From the NCBI RefSeq assembly GCF_006491645.1, contig NZ_VDCZ01000005.1:1-64000 (forward strand): a DNA stretch of 64,000 nt, in the 5' to 3' direction. Under the pieces are notes generated by a model that was not told the origin of the DNA, did not search any database, and was given only the letters and a program-made list of their open reading frames with translations. This document shows positions 43,064 through 53,139 of this stretch, one piece after another; the first letter of the stretch is position 1, and each line of letters begins with the position of its first letter. The DNA is from Flavobacterium profundi. Lineage in GTDB: Bacteria > Bacteroidota > Bacteroidia > Flavobacteriales > Flavobacteriaceae. Both the position numbers and the translations under genes were made by a program.

Positions 43064-45526
43064 ATGAAAAAAAAAATTACGCTAGCCTTTATTTTAATAA
43101 CTAGTTTTATTGCTGCTCAAATTAAAGGAACTGTTACTGATTCTAATGGTAGTGCACTCCCTTATGTAAATATCTATATTGAAAACACTTATATTGGCAC
43201 CACTACAAATGAAAATGGTAAATATGAATTGAATGTAAACACTGCAAAAAATGTAACATTGCTTTTTCAATACCTTGGTTACAAAACCCAAAAACATGTC
43301 TTAAACATTACGCAAAACCCTTTTATTTACGATGTTACGCTTCAAGAAGAAGATTTCCAATTGAATGAGGTTGTGGTACAAAATGGTATCAATCCAGCAG
43401 ATGAGATTATCAAAAAAGCCATTGCGAATAAAAAAATCAATGCCGACAAAACCGATAAATTTGAAGCCGATTTTTATTCTAGAGGTATTTTTAGAGTGAA
43501 AGATATTCCTGAAAAATTCATGGGGGTTGAAATTGGCGATTTAGATGGAAGTTTAGATTCCACAAGAAGTGGTGTTATTTATTTATCAGAAACGGTTTCC
43601 AAAATTAAATTTGAAAAACCTAATAATTTGAAAGAAGAAATCATTGCTTCCAAAATAGCAGGTAATGATAACGGATTCAGTTATAACACTGCTTTGAATA
43701 CCAATTATGATTTCTACGAAAATTATGTAGATTTTGGCATCAACATGATTTCACCTATTGCTGACAATGCTTTTAATTATTACCGATACAAATTAGAAAG
43801 TTCTTTTTATGATGACAAAAAACAATTAATCAATAAAATTAATGTAACACCTAAAAGAGATAAAGAACCTGTTTTTGAAGGTTATATTTATATTGTTGAA
43901 GATACTTGGGCTATTTATGGGATTGATTTAGATATTAAAGGATATCGCATGCAACAACCTATTTTAGAAACCATGAAACTCCTTCAAAATTTTAGCTATA
44001 ATACGGAAGAAAAACTTTGGGTCAAAAATGTACAATCGTTAGATTTTGATGCTGGTATTTTCGGAATGAAATTCACTGGAAAATTTACTCATGTTTTTAG
44101 TAATTATAACTTTAAAGAGAACTTCGACAAAAAAACCTTTGGTAAAGAAATTGTCACATTTGCTGAAAACGCAAATAAAAAAGAAGATGCTTTTTGGCAA
44201 ACAAACCGACCTGTTCCGCTTACAGATGAAGAAGTAAGTAATTATACCAAAAAAGACAGCATACAAACCATTCGTAAATCTCAAACGTATTTAGACTCTA
44301 TCGATGCGAAATCAAATACGTTTAAAGTTTTTGATATTATAACTGGATACACTTATAAAAATTCGTTTAAAAATTGGAATTTTTCCTATGACGGACTACT
44401 AAACTTCTCTTCTATAAGTTTTAATACTGTACAAGGATGGAATTTAGACAGTGGATTTTCCTTTAGAAAATGGAACGAAGAAACGGGTAAATTTACTTCG
44501 ATAAATTCAAAATTCAATTATGGATTTGCAGAAGATCGATTACGCGTTGTGGGGCGTTATTACCATCGCTTTAATAATAAAAATTATGCCAACCTATCGC
44601 TTTCTGGTGGTAGCACTGTAAGTCAATTTAACAGTAACGAACCAATTCCTAATTTTGTAAATACGGTGAGCACCCTTTTCTTTAAAAACAACTTTATGAA
44701 ATTGTACAATAAAGAATTTGCTGAAATTAATTACGGACAAGAATTGGTCAACGGAATTTTTATCAATGCGAATCTTTCCTATGAAAACAGGCATTCACTT
44801 TTTAACACTACTGATTACACACTTATTAAAAACGATGATGTATACACTTCTAATGATCCTTTAAATCCTTTTGATTATACATCTGGATTTGAAAAACATA
44901 GTTTGTATAAAGCTGGAATTTCAACTCGTATCCGTTTTGGACAAAAGTACATTTCTAGGCCAGATGGAAAAATTAACATCCAGAATGATAACTATCCTAT
45001 TCTTAGTTTTTCATACCAAAAAGCATTTGGAGGTAGCGCATCCAATTACAATTATGATTTTGTAGCGGCTCGAGTAGATTACAGTAAAACTTTTGGAAAC
45101 AAAGGAGAATTTGATTTTAATATTAGAGGTGGAAAATTCTTTAATGCGGATGGAATTTCTTTCATCGACTACAAACATTTCAATGGAAATCAAACCCATG
45201 TAAATTTCAGAGGAAATTATACGAATGCCTTTAATTTACTACCTTATTATACACATTCTACAAACGATGCTTATATAGAAACGCACCTACAGCATAATTT
45301 TAAAGGATATATTATGAATAAAATTCCATTATTAAACAAATTACAATGGAATTTAGTTGGTGGTTTTCACCAAATTAATGTTCCAAACGTAAAACCGTAT
45401 CAGGAGTTTAGTGTAGGTTTTGACAATATTGGTTTTGGTAAATTCCGATTTTTACGCATTGATTATGTAAGAGCGTATCAAAATGGTTTCCAAGGAGACG
45501 GAATTCTATTTGGCTTGCGTTTTTAA
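43064..45526 (+). CDS. DUF5686 outer-membrane protein with CarboxypepD_reg domain
   Basis: This protein of about 820 residues has a signal peptide (about 1-19, LITSFIAAQ), a carboxypeptidase-regulatory-like domain (about 20-105), the DUF5686 region, and a C-terminal beta-barrel ending in FGLRF. The ATG at 43064 starts the signal peptide; one at 43043 adds seven residues. DUF5686 proteins are typical of Bacteroidota, with unknown function at the outer membrane. Confidence 0.85.
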   Translation: MKKKITLAFILITSFIAAQIKGTVTDSNGSALPYVNIYIENTYIGTTTNENGKYELNVNTAKNVTLLFQYLGYKTQKHVLNITQNPFIYDVTLQEEDFQLNEVVVQNGINPADEIIKKAIANKKINADKTDKFEADFYSRGIFRVKDIPEKFMGVEIGDLDGSLDSTRSGVIYLSETVSKIKFEKPNNLKEEIIASKIAGNDNGFSYNTALNTNYDFYENYVDFGINMISPIADNAFNYYRYKLESSFYDDKKQLINKINVTPKRDKEPVFEGYIYIVEDTWAIYGIDLDIKGYRMQQPILETMKLLQNFSYNTEEKLWVKNVQSLDFDAGIFGMKFTGKFTHVFSNYNFKENFDKKTFGKEIVTFAENANKKEDAFWQTNRPVPLTDEEVSNYTKKDSIQTIRKSQTYLDSIDAKSNTFKVFDIITGYTYKNSFKNWNFSYDGLLNFSSISFNTVQGWNLDSGFSFRKWNEETGKFTSINSKFNYGFAEDRLRVVGRYYHRFNNKNYANLSLSGGSTVSQFNSNEPIPNFVNTVSTLFFKNNFMKLYNKEFAEINYGQELVNGIFINANLSYENRHSLFNTTDYTLIKNDDVYTSNDPLNPFDYTSGFEKHSLYKAGISTRIRFGQKYISRPDGKINIQNDNYPILSFSYQKAFGGSASNYNYDFVAARVDYSKTFGNKGEFDFNIRGGKFFNADGISFIDYKHFNGNQTHVNFRGNYTNAFNLLPYYTHSTNDAYIETHLQHNFKGYIMNKIPLLNKLQWNLVGGFHQINVPNVKPYQEFSVGFDNIGFGKFRFLRIDYVRAYQNGFQGDGILFGLRF

Positions 45527-45531
45527 AAAAA

Positions 45532-46081
45532 CTATAATGAATTTAAATTTTCAATAGATTTGAACATTGATTTGTATTCCCCATTTTCAAAAAGATAAAA
45601 TCTATCATAAAAGGAATATTGGTCAGTAAGGTCAACAATGAATTTTTTCAAGTATTTATCCGTCAAATTAGTTTTATAAAATTCAGTATCTATGCCAAAA
45701 ATGGGATTGTTAAGATTGTAATCATTATCCATTAATTCAACATCATAATATTCTGCTACAATGTATAAATCTAAATTATTCAAATTACATTTCTGTTGAA
45801 GCAACTCTAGTGGGTAACAGTGCTGACTTTTACATTTTGGTGCCCAGATATAGACAATTGTGTTCTTATTTTTACTAAAGCATTCTTTAATATTTTTGCC
45901 ATTAATCACAGCTATTTTATTTTTAACTAAATTATTACAATCAAAATCAGAAGGATTTAAAAAAAGCTCAGGCTTTTCTTTTATACTTTTATTGTAATAA
46001 CTGTATAAACCTTGCAAACTCCCATTTATATTACATGAGATAAAAAAAAAAGCTTGCAATGTAAATTAAAAGTTTCTTCAT
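45532..46081 (-). pseudogene. lipoprotein gene with frameshift in a T10 run
   Basis: The open frame at 45532-46059 has only a poor TTG start, but an ATG at 46081 begins MKKLLIYIASFFF and then meets a stop. Between them is a run of ten T on the coding strand (46042-46051). With nine T the reading would be MKKLLIYIASFFFISCNING, a signal peptide with lipobox FISC joined to the 165-residue body. The body contains WAPKCKSQHCYPLE, which recalls thioredoxin-like folds (CxxxxC). The frame is off by one base. Slippage at such a tract may switch the protein on and off. Confidence 0.65.
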
Positions 46082-46113
46082 GTTGATTTGAAAAAATAAA
46101 TATAAATGTCCAT

Positions 46114-46150
46114 AAAAAAATCCAAATTCAAGAAAGAATTTGGATTTTTT
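46114..46150 (-). terminator. terminator of murA operon
   Basis: AAATCCAAATTC pairs with GAATTTGGATTT, followed by a U run on the minus strand. Confidence 0.8.
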
Positions 46151-46170
46151 ATTTTATCTAGAAAAAGATA

Positions 46171-47481
46171 TTAGACTCTCACGATATCCGCTCCAAGCGC
46201 TCTTAAGCGTTCGTCTATTCTTTCATAACCTCTATCAATTTGTTCGATATTTTGAATCGTACTCGATCCTTTAGCCGTCAAGGCAGCAATTAATAATGAA
46301 ATTCCCGCGCGAATATCTGGTGAACTCATTGTAGTCGCTTTTAATTGCGATTGAAAATTATGTCCCATTACTACGGCTCTATGAGGATCACATAGCATAA
46401 TTTTGGCACCCATATCAATTAATTTATCCACAAAGAACAATCGGCTTTCAAACATTTTTTGGTGAATTAAAACATCCCCTTCTGCTTGTGTGGCTACCAC
46501 CAAAACGATACTCAATAAATCAGGAGTAAAACCAGGCCATGGTGCATCTGCAACCGTTAAAATAGAACCATCAATATCCGTTTTTATTTTATAACCGTCT
46601 TTATGAGCAGGAATATAAATATCATCTCCTTTTCTTTCTAAAGTAATTCCGAGTTTACGGAAAACGTTTGGAATTTGTCCTAAATTATCCCAGCTAACAT
46701 TTTTTATGGTAATTTCACTTCTAGTCATTGCAGCAAGACCAATCCATGAACCAATTTCAATCATATCAGGCAAAATTCTATGTTCGCAACCCCCTAAAGT
46801 TTCAACACCTTCAATGGTTAACAAATTGGAACCAATACCTTGTATTTTGGCTCCCATAGAATTCAACATTTTACACAATTGTTGCAAATAAGGTTCACAA
46901 GCTGCATTATAAATTGTAGTTGTTCCTTCTGCTAAAACAGCCGCCATAACAATATTAGCTGTTCCAGTAACCGATGCTTCATCAAGCAACATGTACGTTC
47001 CTTGTAATTTTCCATCGATTTCAACCCCATAAAAATGATCTTCTCTTTCGTATCTGAATTTGGCTCCCAAATTAATAAAGCCCTCAAAATGCGTATCTAA
47101 ACGTCTACGACCTATTTTATCACCTCCTGGTTTTGGAATATATCCACAACCAAAACGCGCTAATAAAGGTCCAACAATCATAATAGAACCTCTTAAACTT
47201 CCTCCTTCTTTCTTAAAAGCTTCTGTCTTTAAATAGTCAACATTTACTTCATCGGCTTGAAAAGTATAATCTCCTGCTCCATTTTTTTGAATCTTAACAC
47301 CTAAATTTCCTAGTAATGTTATTAATTTATTGACATCAATAATATCTGGAATATTGGTTACTCTAACTTTTTCTGAGGTTAACAAAACCGGACATAAAAC
47401 CTGTAACGCCTCATTCTTGGCTCCTTGTGGAGTAATATCACCTTTTAGTGGTTTTCCACCTTCAATTTTAAATGTTCCCAT
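46171..47481 (-). CDS. murA: UDP-N-acetylglucosamine 1-carboxyvinyltransferase
   Basis: MurA makes the first committed step of peptidoglycan synthesis, transferring enolpyruvate from PEP to UDP-GlcNAc. The 436-residue sequence shows PQGAKNEALQVL at the start (catalytic Lys22) and ADAPWPGFTPDL later. In the loop that carries the catalytic Cys of E. coli MurA (GGCTIGARPVDLH) this protein reads GGDKIGRRRLDTH, so Asp121 replaces Cys. Cys-to-Asp forms are active and resist fosfomycin. It heads an operon with the DUF4290 and DUF493 genes upstream. Confidence 0.95.
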   Translation of the reverse strand: MGTFKIEGGKPLKGDITPQGAKNEALQVLCPVLLTSEKVRVTNIPDIIDVNKLITLLGNLGVKIQKNGAGDYTFQADEVNVDYLKTEAFKKEGGSLRGSIMIVGPLLARFGCGYIPKPGGDKIGRRRLDTHFEGFINLGAKFRYEREDHFYGVEIDGKLQGTYMLLDEASVTGTANIVMAAVLAEGTTTIYNAACEPYLQQLCKMLNSMGAKIQGIGSNLLTIEGVETLGGCEHRILPDMIEIGSWIGLAAMTRSEITIKNVSWDNLGQIPNVFRKLGITLERKGDDIYIPAHKDGYKIKTDIDGSILTVADAPWPGFTPDLLSIVLVVATQAEGDVLIHQKMFESRLFFVDKLIDMGAKIMLCDPHRAVVMGHNFQSQLKATTMSSPDIRAGISLLIAALTAKGSSTIQNIEQIDRGYERIDERLRALGADIVRV

Positions 47482-47486
47482 GAAAA

Positions 47487-48188
47487 TTAATTCCTTTTGT
47501 GGTTTTTAGTGTTATTATTGTTGGTTTTCTTTTTGTGATTTTTGGAGTTCGTATTCTTATTTCCAGAATTAAATTGAGATTTATTAGAAACTTTTTTATT
47601 CACTTTCATTAAATTATGTGAATTAGAAAGTTCTTCATTGGTTTTAAACAAATTGATTTTCCCATCTGACAATTCTAACAAATGTTGAAAAATAACCTCA
47701 TCTTCTACTGTTTCTTTGTTCCAACTCAAATAGCATTTTTTCATATGGTTGGCAATTACCAGAATTAAAGCACTTTTTAAGTCTCCTTCTTCCCATTTCA
47801 TCGCTACATCAATCATATACGTGATATTGTTTCCGTAAAAACGATATTTTGGAAAATTTTGTGGATAATTTAATATTTCAGGTCTTTGATTTAATACCTC
47901 TCGTGAAGGAATTGGATAAGGAGAATCAACATCCAATTTAAAATCAGACATAATAAACAACTGATCCCATAATTTATGTTGAAAATCGGGCACATCTCTT
48001 AAATGAGGATTTAAAGAACCCATCACCGAAATTACGTATTTAGCGGCTTTATTGCGTTCTTCTTTATCTTTAATTTCAGTAACCTGATCGATTAACTTCT
48101 GTAAATGTCTTCCATATTCAGGAATAATTAATGGTTCACGCAATGAATTATATTCCAATTGTGATACTGCTTCCGTTTTTACTTCCAT
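47487..48188 (-). CDS. DUF4290 protein
   Basis: This 233-residue protein matches DUF4290, a Bacteroidota family, with LREPLIIPEYGRHLQKLID near the start and the central YPQNFPKYRFYGNNITYMID. The last 50 residues are a basic N-, K- and H-rich tail that may bind nucleic acid. It lies between the DUF493 gene and murA with short gaps. Confidence 0.85.
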   Translation of the reverse strand: MEVKTEAVSQLEYNSLREPLIIPEYGRHLQKLIDQVTEIKDKEERNKAAKYVISVMGSLNPHLRDVPDFQHKLWDQLFIMSDFKLDVDSPYPIPSREVLNQRPEILNYPQNFPKYRFYGNNITYMIDVAMKWEEGDLKSALILVIANHMKKCYLSWNKETVEDEVIFQHLLELSDGKINLFKTNEELSNSHNLMKVNKKVSNKSQFNSGNKNTNSKNHKKKTNNNNTKNHKRN

Positions 48189-48190
48189 AA

Positions 48191-48481
48191 TTATAATGAT
48201 ATGATTCCTTCCACAACAGATAATTCTTGATATTTATCAATAACGCTTTGTGGACTTTTCATTTGAACACTAATAGAAACACTAGTGTATTTTCCTGTTT
48301 TTGATTGTGTTGTATTAATAACTGCTCCCATTTCATTAAAAGCATTTTCAACTATTTCTACTTTTTCAGCATTTGAAGGAACAATAAACTTAAATAAATA
48401 TTCTGTTGGCCACATCGAAGTATTTGCCAATTCTTCTTTCAAACGAATGTAAAAGTCTTCCGTTTTCTTATCCATCTTCAT
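48191..48481 (-). CDS. DUF493 family protein
   Basis: This 96-residue protein has the YbeD-like fold (WPTEYLFKFIVPSNAEKVE ... GKYTSVSISVQMKSPQSVID). DUF493 proteins resemble the regulatory domain of amino-acid binding proteins; their role is unknown. It is the first gene of the operon DUF493 - DUF4290 - murA. Confidence 0.85.
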   Translation of the reverse strand: MKMDKKTEDFYIRLKEELANTSMWPTEYLFKFIVPSNAEKVEIVENAFNEMGAVINTTQSKTGKYTSVSISVQMKSPQSVIDKYQELSVVEGIISL

Positions 48482-48575
48482 TTTTTTTAGAGTAGCAAAT
48501 ATACTTTTTTAAGTTAAGAATAAATATTTTGAAGAACATAAATTTGAAATATGGATTAGATTTTTAAAAAAAACT

Positions 48576-48583
48576 TACTTTTG
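48576..48583 (+). promoter_or_regulatory. -7 element TACTTTTG
   Basis: TACTTTTG stands 18 bases before the ATG of the ATPase gene. The -33 element is not clear. Confidence 0.45.
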
Positions 48584-48601
48584 CGTTTTAGTTTATAGGG
48601 A

Positions 48602-49141
48602 ATGGAGAAAGAAATAATCGTTTTAATAGGTGGACCAAGTTCTGGAAAAACCACTTTAATTAATGCATTAAATCAGAAAGGATACATTTGTTATCCAGAA
48701 ATATCAAGAGAAGTAATTCAAAAAGCACAACAAGATGGAATTGAGCAATTATTTCTTGAAAACCCACTTTTATTTAGTGAATTATTATTACAAGGACGTA
48801 TTAATCAATACCATCAAGCTAAAAGTGAAGCTTCTGAAATTGTCTTTATTGACCGTGGTTTACCTGATGTAATTGCTTACATGAATTTTATTGGAGATCA
48901 ATATCCTGATGCTTTTCACCAAGCATGTTTGTCACACACATACTCTAAAGTTTTTGTATTACCTCCTTGGGAAGAAATATACACTAGTGACAATGAGCGT
49001 TATGAATCTTTTGAAGAAGCAGTTCAAATTCAATTGCATTTAGAAGAAACCTACAAACAATATGGTTACGAGTTAATTCATGTACCTAAAGACACGGTTG
49101 AAAAACGAGTGGCCTTTCTAATGGATTTCATTCAGAAATAA
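48602..49141 (+). CDS. P-loop ATPase/kinase-like protein
   Basis: This 179-residue protein has Walker A GGPSSGKTT (9-17) and a possible Walker B-like IVFIDRGLPD (about 80-89), the layout of the AAA_28 / NadR-like kinase group. The substrate is unknown. It precedes recQ by 35 bases on the same strand. Confidence 0.8.
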   Translation: MEKEIIVLIGGPSSGKTTLINALNQKGYICYPEISREVIQKAQQDGIEQLFLENPLLFSELLLQGRINQYHQAKSEASEIVFIDRGLPDVIAYMNFIGDQYPDAFHQACLSHTYSKVFVLPPWEEIYTSDNERYESFEEAVQIQLHLEETYKQYGYELIHVPKDTVEKRVAFLMDFIQK

Positions 49142-49176
49142 TTAGTAAATTTAGCCCAAGTAATTACCAGTAAAAA

Positions 49177-51072
49177 ATGTCTAAGCCTTTACAAATTCTT
49201 CAAACATATTGGAAACACAATTCTTTCAGACCGCTTCAGGAAGAAATTATTCATGCTGTTTTAGAAGGTAAAGATACTTTTGCGTTATTACCAACTAGTG
49301 GTGGAAAATCGATTTGTTATCAAATTCCTGGTATGCAAATGGAAGGAATTTGTTTGGTCATTTCACCTTTAATTGCGCTCATTAAAGATCAAGTTCAAAA
49401 TTTACAAAACAAAGGCATAAAAGCCATTTCTTTATTAGGTGGCATACCTCAAAATGAAACCATTGATTTATTGGACAATTGTGAATTTGGCAATTACAAA
49501 TTCTTATATCTTTCACCAGAAAGAATGCAGCAAGATTGGATTGTTGAAAGATTAAAACGATTACCAATTAACCTAATTGCTATTGACGAAGCGCATTGTG
49601 TGAGCCAATGGGGACATGATTTTAGACCTTCCTATCTTAAAATTAAAGATTTAAAAAATCATTTTCCAAAAGTTCCTTTTTTAGCTTTAACTGCTTCTGC
49701 AACCCAACGGGTTCAAGAAGATATTATTGAACATTTGGCATTAGAAAACCCAGTACGGTTTCAAAAATCTTTTGAAAGAAGTAATTTAGCCTATCATGTC
49801 ATTGAAACAGAAGACAAACTATATAAGGTTAGGCAAATTTTAAGCAAAAATCCGCAATCGAGCATTATTTATGTTCGCAATCGTAAATCTTGTTTAGAAA
49901 TAGCAGGACAATTGCAATCATTAGGATTAAAAAGCACCTATTTTCATGGCGGTTTGCCTGCAAAAGAAAAAGAAAGCAACATGCAACTTTGGTTAGAAAA
50001 CAAAGTACAAGTCATGGTGGCTACCAATGCTTTTGGAATGGGAATTGACAAACCTGATGTTAAAACTGTTATTCACATTCAACTTCCAGAGAGTTTAGAA
50101 AATTATTATCAAGAAGCTGGAAGAGCGGGAAGAAATGGTGAAAAAGCATTTGGAATACTCTTGGTTAGCGTGGGTGACATTGAAATTGCCAAAAAACAGT
50201 TTTTATCGTCACTTCCAGACAAAGACTTTTTGAAAGAAATATACAGTAAGCTGAATAACTATTTTCAAATTGCTTACGGTGAAGGTTATAATGAAACTTT
50301 TAATTTCAATTTAAATCAATTTTGTTCCCAATATAACTTCCCTGTGCTTAAAACATTTAATGCCTTACAATATTTAGACCGGCAAGCCGTAATAACCTTA
50401 CAAAATGAATATTCTGAAAAAGTGAGTCTGCAATTTACGGTTCCTAGCAAAGAAGTAATTCGTTATATGAGTTTACATCCAAAATCGGAAGAAATTATTA
50501 CCAGTATTTTGAGAACCTATCCAGGTATTTTTGAAATAGAAACTTTAATCAATATAAGTCTGGTAGCCAAAAAATCTGGTAGCAACGAGAAAGAAGTTTT
50601 AAAGACGATAACCGATTTAGAAAAAAGCAATACGATTATATTGCATATTCAAAACAACGACAGCAAAATAACTTTTAATGAAGTAAGAGAAGATGCGTTA
50701 ACCATTAATCGAATCTCAAAACCTTTAGAAAAACAAAATGAAATTAAAGTCAACCAATTAAAAAGTGTGATTAACTTCATTTCTAAAGACCAATGCAAAA
50801 GTCGTATTCTATTACAGTATTTCGATGAAAAGAAAACAAAAGAATGTGGTATTTGTTCTTATTGTGTAAGTCAAAAAAACAAAATCTCAGAAGAAAGCAT
50901 TTCAAAAATTCTTTCCTTATTACAAAATGAACCACTCAGCTCTAGAGAAATAGAAAATCGTCTTGATAAAACAACAGAAGAAATTATCTTTGCCATACAA
51001 ACGCTACTTGAAAACAATAAGATAGCCATTAATACCTACAATCAATATTATATATTAGAATGGAAAAATTAA
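49177..51072 (+). CDS. recQ: ATP-dependent DNA helicase RecQ
   Basis: This 631-residue helicase has Walker A LPTSGGKSICYQ, the DEAH box in AIDEAHCVSQWGHDFRPSY, motif VI EAGRAGRNGE and the zinc-binding RQC cysteines in CKSRILLQYF and CGICSYC. An HRDC domain is not obvious. It unwinds DNA 3' to 5' during recombination repair. Its end overlaps the start of fmt by 13 bases. Confidence 0.92.
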   Translation: MSKPLQILQTYWKHNSFRPLQEEIIHAVLEGKDTFALLPTSGGKSICYQIPGMQMEGICLVISPLIALIKDQVQNLQNKGIKAISLLGGIPQNETIDLLDNCEFGNYKFLYLSPERMQQDWIVERLKRLPINLIAIDEAHCVSQWGHDFRPSYLKIKDLKNHFPKVPFLALTASATQRVQEDIIEHLALENPVRFQKSFERSNLAYHVIETEDKLYKVRQILSKNPQSSIIYVRNRKSCLEIAGQLQSLGLKSTYFHGGLPAKEKESNMQLWLENKVQVMVATNAFGMGIDKPDVKTVIHIQLPESLENYYQEAGRAGRNGEKAFGILLVSVGDIEIAKKQFLSSLPDKDFLKEIYSKLNNYFQIAYGEGYNETFNFNLNQFCSQYNFPVLKTFNALQYLDRQAVITLQNEYSEKVSLQFTVPSKEVIRYMSLHPKSEEIITSILRTYPGIFEIETLINISLVAKKSGSNEKEVLKTITDLEKSNTIILHIQNNDSKITFNEVREDALTINRISKPLEKQNEIKVNQLKSVINFISKDQCKSRILLQYFDEKKTKECGICSYCVSQKNKISEESISKILSLLQNEPLSSREIENRLDKTTEEIIFAIQTLLENNKIAINTYNQYYILEWKN

Positions 51073-52007
51073 AAATTGTATTTATGGGAACACCTGACTT
51101 TGCCGTAGGTATTCTCGACACTATATATCAAAGCAATTATGAAATTGTAGGTGTTATTACCGCTCCAGACAAACCAGCTGGTAGAGGTCAAAAAATAAGT
51201 ACTAGTGCAGTAAAAGAATATGCTTTAGAAAAAAACTTACGCTTATTACAACCTACTAATTTAAAATCCGAAGAATTTTTATCTGAATTAAAAAGCTTAG
51301 AAGCCAATTTAAATGTGGTTGTCGCATTTAGGATGCTTCCAGAAGTAGTTTGGAAGATGCCAAAATATGGCACTTTTAATCTACATGCTTCTTTATTACC
51401 ACAATATAGAGGTGCTGCTCCTATTAATTGGGCTATCATAAACGGAGAAACTAAAACTGGTGTTACCACGTTTTTTATAGACGACAAAATTGATACGGGC
51501 GCTATGATACTTCATAAAGAAACAACAATTGGTTCAGAGGAAACAGTAGGTACGCTTCATGATAGATTAATGCTTTTAGGTAGTGAAGCCGTTTTAGAAA
51601 CACTAAACATCATTTCAAAAGGAGATGTGAAAACGACAATACAAGAAGATACTTCAGAAATCAAAACCGCTTATAAACTCAATAAAGAGAATTGTAAAAT
51701 TGATTGGAGTAAATCGGGAATTCAAATTTATAATTTAATTAGAGGTTTAAATCCTTATCCAGCTGCATGGACCTTTTTTAAAGATGTTGAAAATGAATGG
51801 AATGTAAAATTGTATGACGTTGTTTTTGAAAAAGAAAATCACAAACATACGTCTGGTCAAATTTTAGCTACCAAAAAAGAACTTAAAATTGCGGTTACTG
51901 ATGGATATCTTTACATAAAAAGTTTACAATTCCCTGGAAAAAGAAAAATGGAAACTGGTGAACTCTTAAATGGAATTCAATTTTCGGAAAATGCAATGGC
52001 TTTTTAA
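51060..52007 (+). CDS. fmt: methionyl-tRNA formyltransferase
   Basis: This 315-residue enzyme formylates initiator Met-tRNA. It shows FMGTPDFAVGILD at the start, the catalytic region NLHASLLPQYRGAAPINWAI, and the C-terminal OB-like domain. It overlaps recQ by 13 bases in another frame. Confidence 0.95.
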   Translation: MEKLKIVFMGTPDFAVGILDTIYQSNYEIVGVITAPDKPAGRGQKISTSAVKEYALEKNLRLLQPTNLKSEEFLSELKSLEANLNVVVAFRMLPEVVWKMPKYGTFNLHASLLPQYRGAAPINWAIINGETKTGVTTFFIDDKIDTGAMILHKETTIGSEETVGTLHDRLMLLGSEAVLETLNIISKGDVKTTIQEDTSEIKTAYKLNKENCKIDWSKSGIQIYNLIRGLNPYPAAWTFFKDVENEWNVKLYDVVFEKENHKHTSGQILATKKELKIAVTDGYLYIKSLQFPGKRKMETGELLNGIQFSENAMAF

Positions 52008-52111
52008 GCCTTGTAAACACTAAGAAAAAACATTTGTTTATAAAAAAAGTAAGAGGTTATTAACAAAAAACATGTTTTATTAACATTTTAAGGTAAAATC
52101 ATAGCAAACAC

Positions 52112-52141
52112 TTGCACAATTCAGTTATACGACTAAATTTG
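52112..52141 (+). promoter_or_regulatory. promoter of the HU gene
   Basis: TTG (52112-52114), 19 bases, then TAAATTTG (52134-52141) is a full match to the Bacteroidota consensus. Confidence 0.7.
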
Positions 52142-52184
52142 TGTAGAAATAATTAAGTTTAACCAAATTAATAAACATTTTATT

Positions 52185-52460
52185 ATGAACAAATCAGAAT
52201 TAATCGATGCAATGGCAGCTTCTGCTGGAATTACAAAAGCAGCTGCTAAATTAGCTTTAGAATCATTTTTAAGCAACGTGGAAGGAACTTTGAAAAAAGG
52301 TGGAAGAGTTTCATTAGTAGGATTTGGTTCTTGGTCTGTATCTAAAAGAGCTGCTAGAGATGGTAGAAACCCACAAACTGGTAAGACTATTAAAATTGCT
52401 GCTAAAAATGTAGTTAAATTCAAAGCTGGTGCTGAATTAGACGGAGCAGTAAACAAATAA
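52185..52460 (+). CDS. HU family DNA-binding protein
   Basis: This 91-residue protein starts MNKSELIDAMAASAGITKAA and has the beta-arm motif RNPQTGKTI, with GFGSW before it. It binds and bends DNA as a dimer. It has a strong promoter and terminator, as expected for an abundant nucleoid protein. Confidence 0.95.
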   Translation: MNKSELIDAMAASAGITKAAAKLALESFLSNVEGTLKKGGRVSLVGFGSWSVSKRAARDGRNPQTGKTIKIAAKNVVKFKAGAELDGAVNK

Positions 52461-52480
52461 TATTTTTTTACATACAACTT

Positions 52481-52510
52481 AAAAATCCCGTTTTCACGGG
52501 ATTTTTTTTT
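52481..52510 (+). terminator. terminator of the HU gene
   Basis: AAAAATCCCGT pairs with ACGGGATTTTT, followed by a T run. Confidence 0.85.
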
Positions 52511-52578
52511 AAACTTATGTTCTAAATATTTGATTTTGTAAAGATTTTTTGATAATTTTAGGTAAAAATAATTTGCTT

Positions 52579-53139
52579 ATGATATCAGTTTTACCCAAAA
52601 AAGGACATTTGCTGATAGCAGAACCTTCCACGCTAGGCGATTTTTCTTTTAACCGATCTGTAGTTTTATTGGCAGAACATAATACTGAAGGATCTGTTGG
52701 CTTTATTCTTAACAAACCTTTAGGATATAGTATCAACGATTTGGTTCCAGAAATAAATGCCTCATTTAAAGTTTACAACGGTGGCCCTGTTGAACAAGAT
52801 AATTTATATTTCATTCACAACATTCCACATATTATTCCTGGCAGCATTGAAATTGCCAATGGTATCTATTGGGGTGGTGATTTTGAAACTACCAAAACAC
52901 TTATCAATCAAGGTGAAATTTCAAAACACAACATTCGTTTCTTTTTAGGATACAGCGGTTGGGCAGTAAATCAATTAGAAAATGAATTGAAAGAGAATTC
53001 TTGGATCATCACTGAAAACAATCAAAAAAGTGAGTTGCTTTCAAAATCTTCTCAATCCTTTTGGAAAGAAAAAATTCAAGAACAAGGAGGTGAATATGTA
53101 TTGTTTTCTAACGCTCCTTCAGACCCTATTCTTAATTAA
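52579..53139 (+). CDS. YqgE/AlgH family protein
   Basis: This protein of about 186 residues starts MISVLPKKGHLLIAEPS and contains SVVLLAEHNTEGSVGFILNKP, the family signature. The TTG start at 52549 would add ten residues and is less likely. The biochemical role is unclear. Its end overlaps the convergent aminotransferase gene by eight bases. Confidence 0.88.
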   Translation: MISVLPKKGHLLIAEPSTLGDFSFNRSVVLLAEHNTEGSVGFILNKPLGYSINDLVPEINASFKVYNGGPVEQDNLYFIHNIPHIIPGSIEIANGIYWGGDFETTKTLINQGEISKHNIRFFLGYSGWAVNQLENELKENSWIITENNQKSELLSKSSQSFWKEKIQEQGGEYVLFSNAPSDPILN

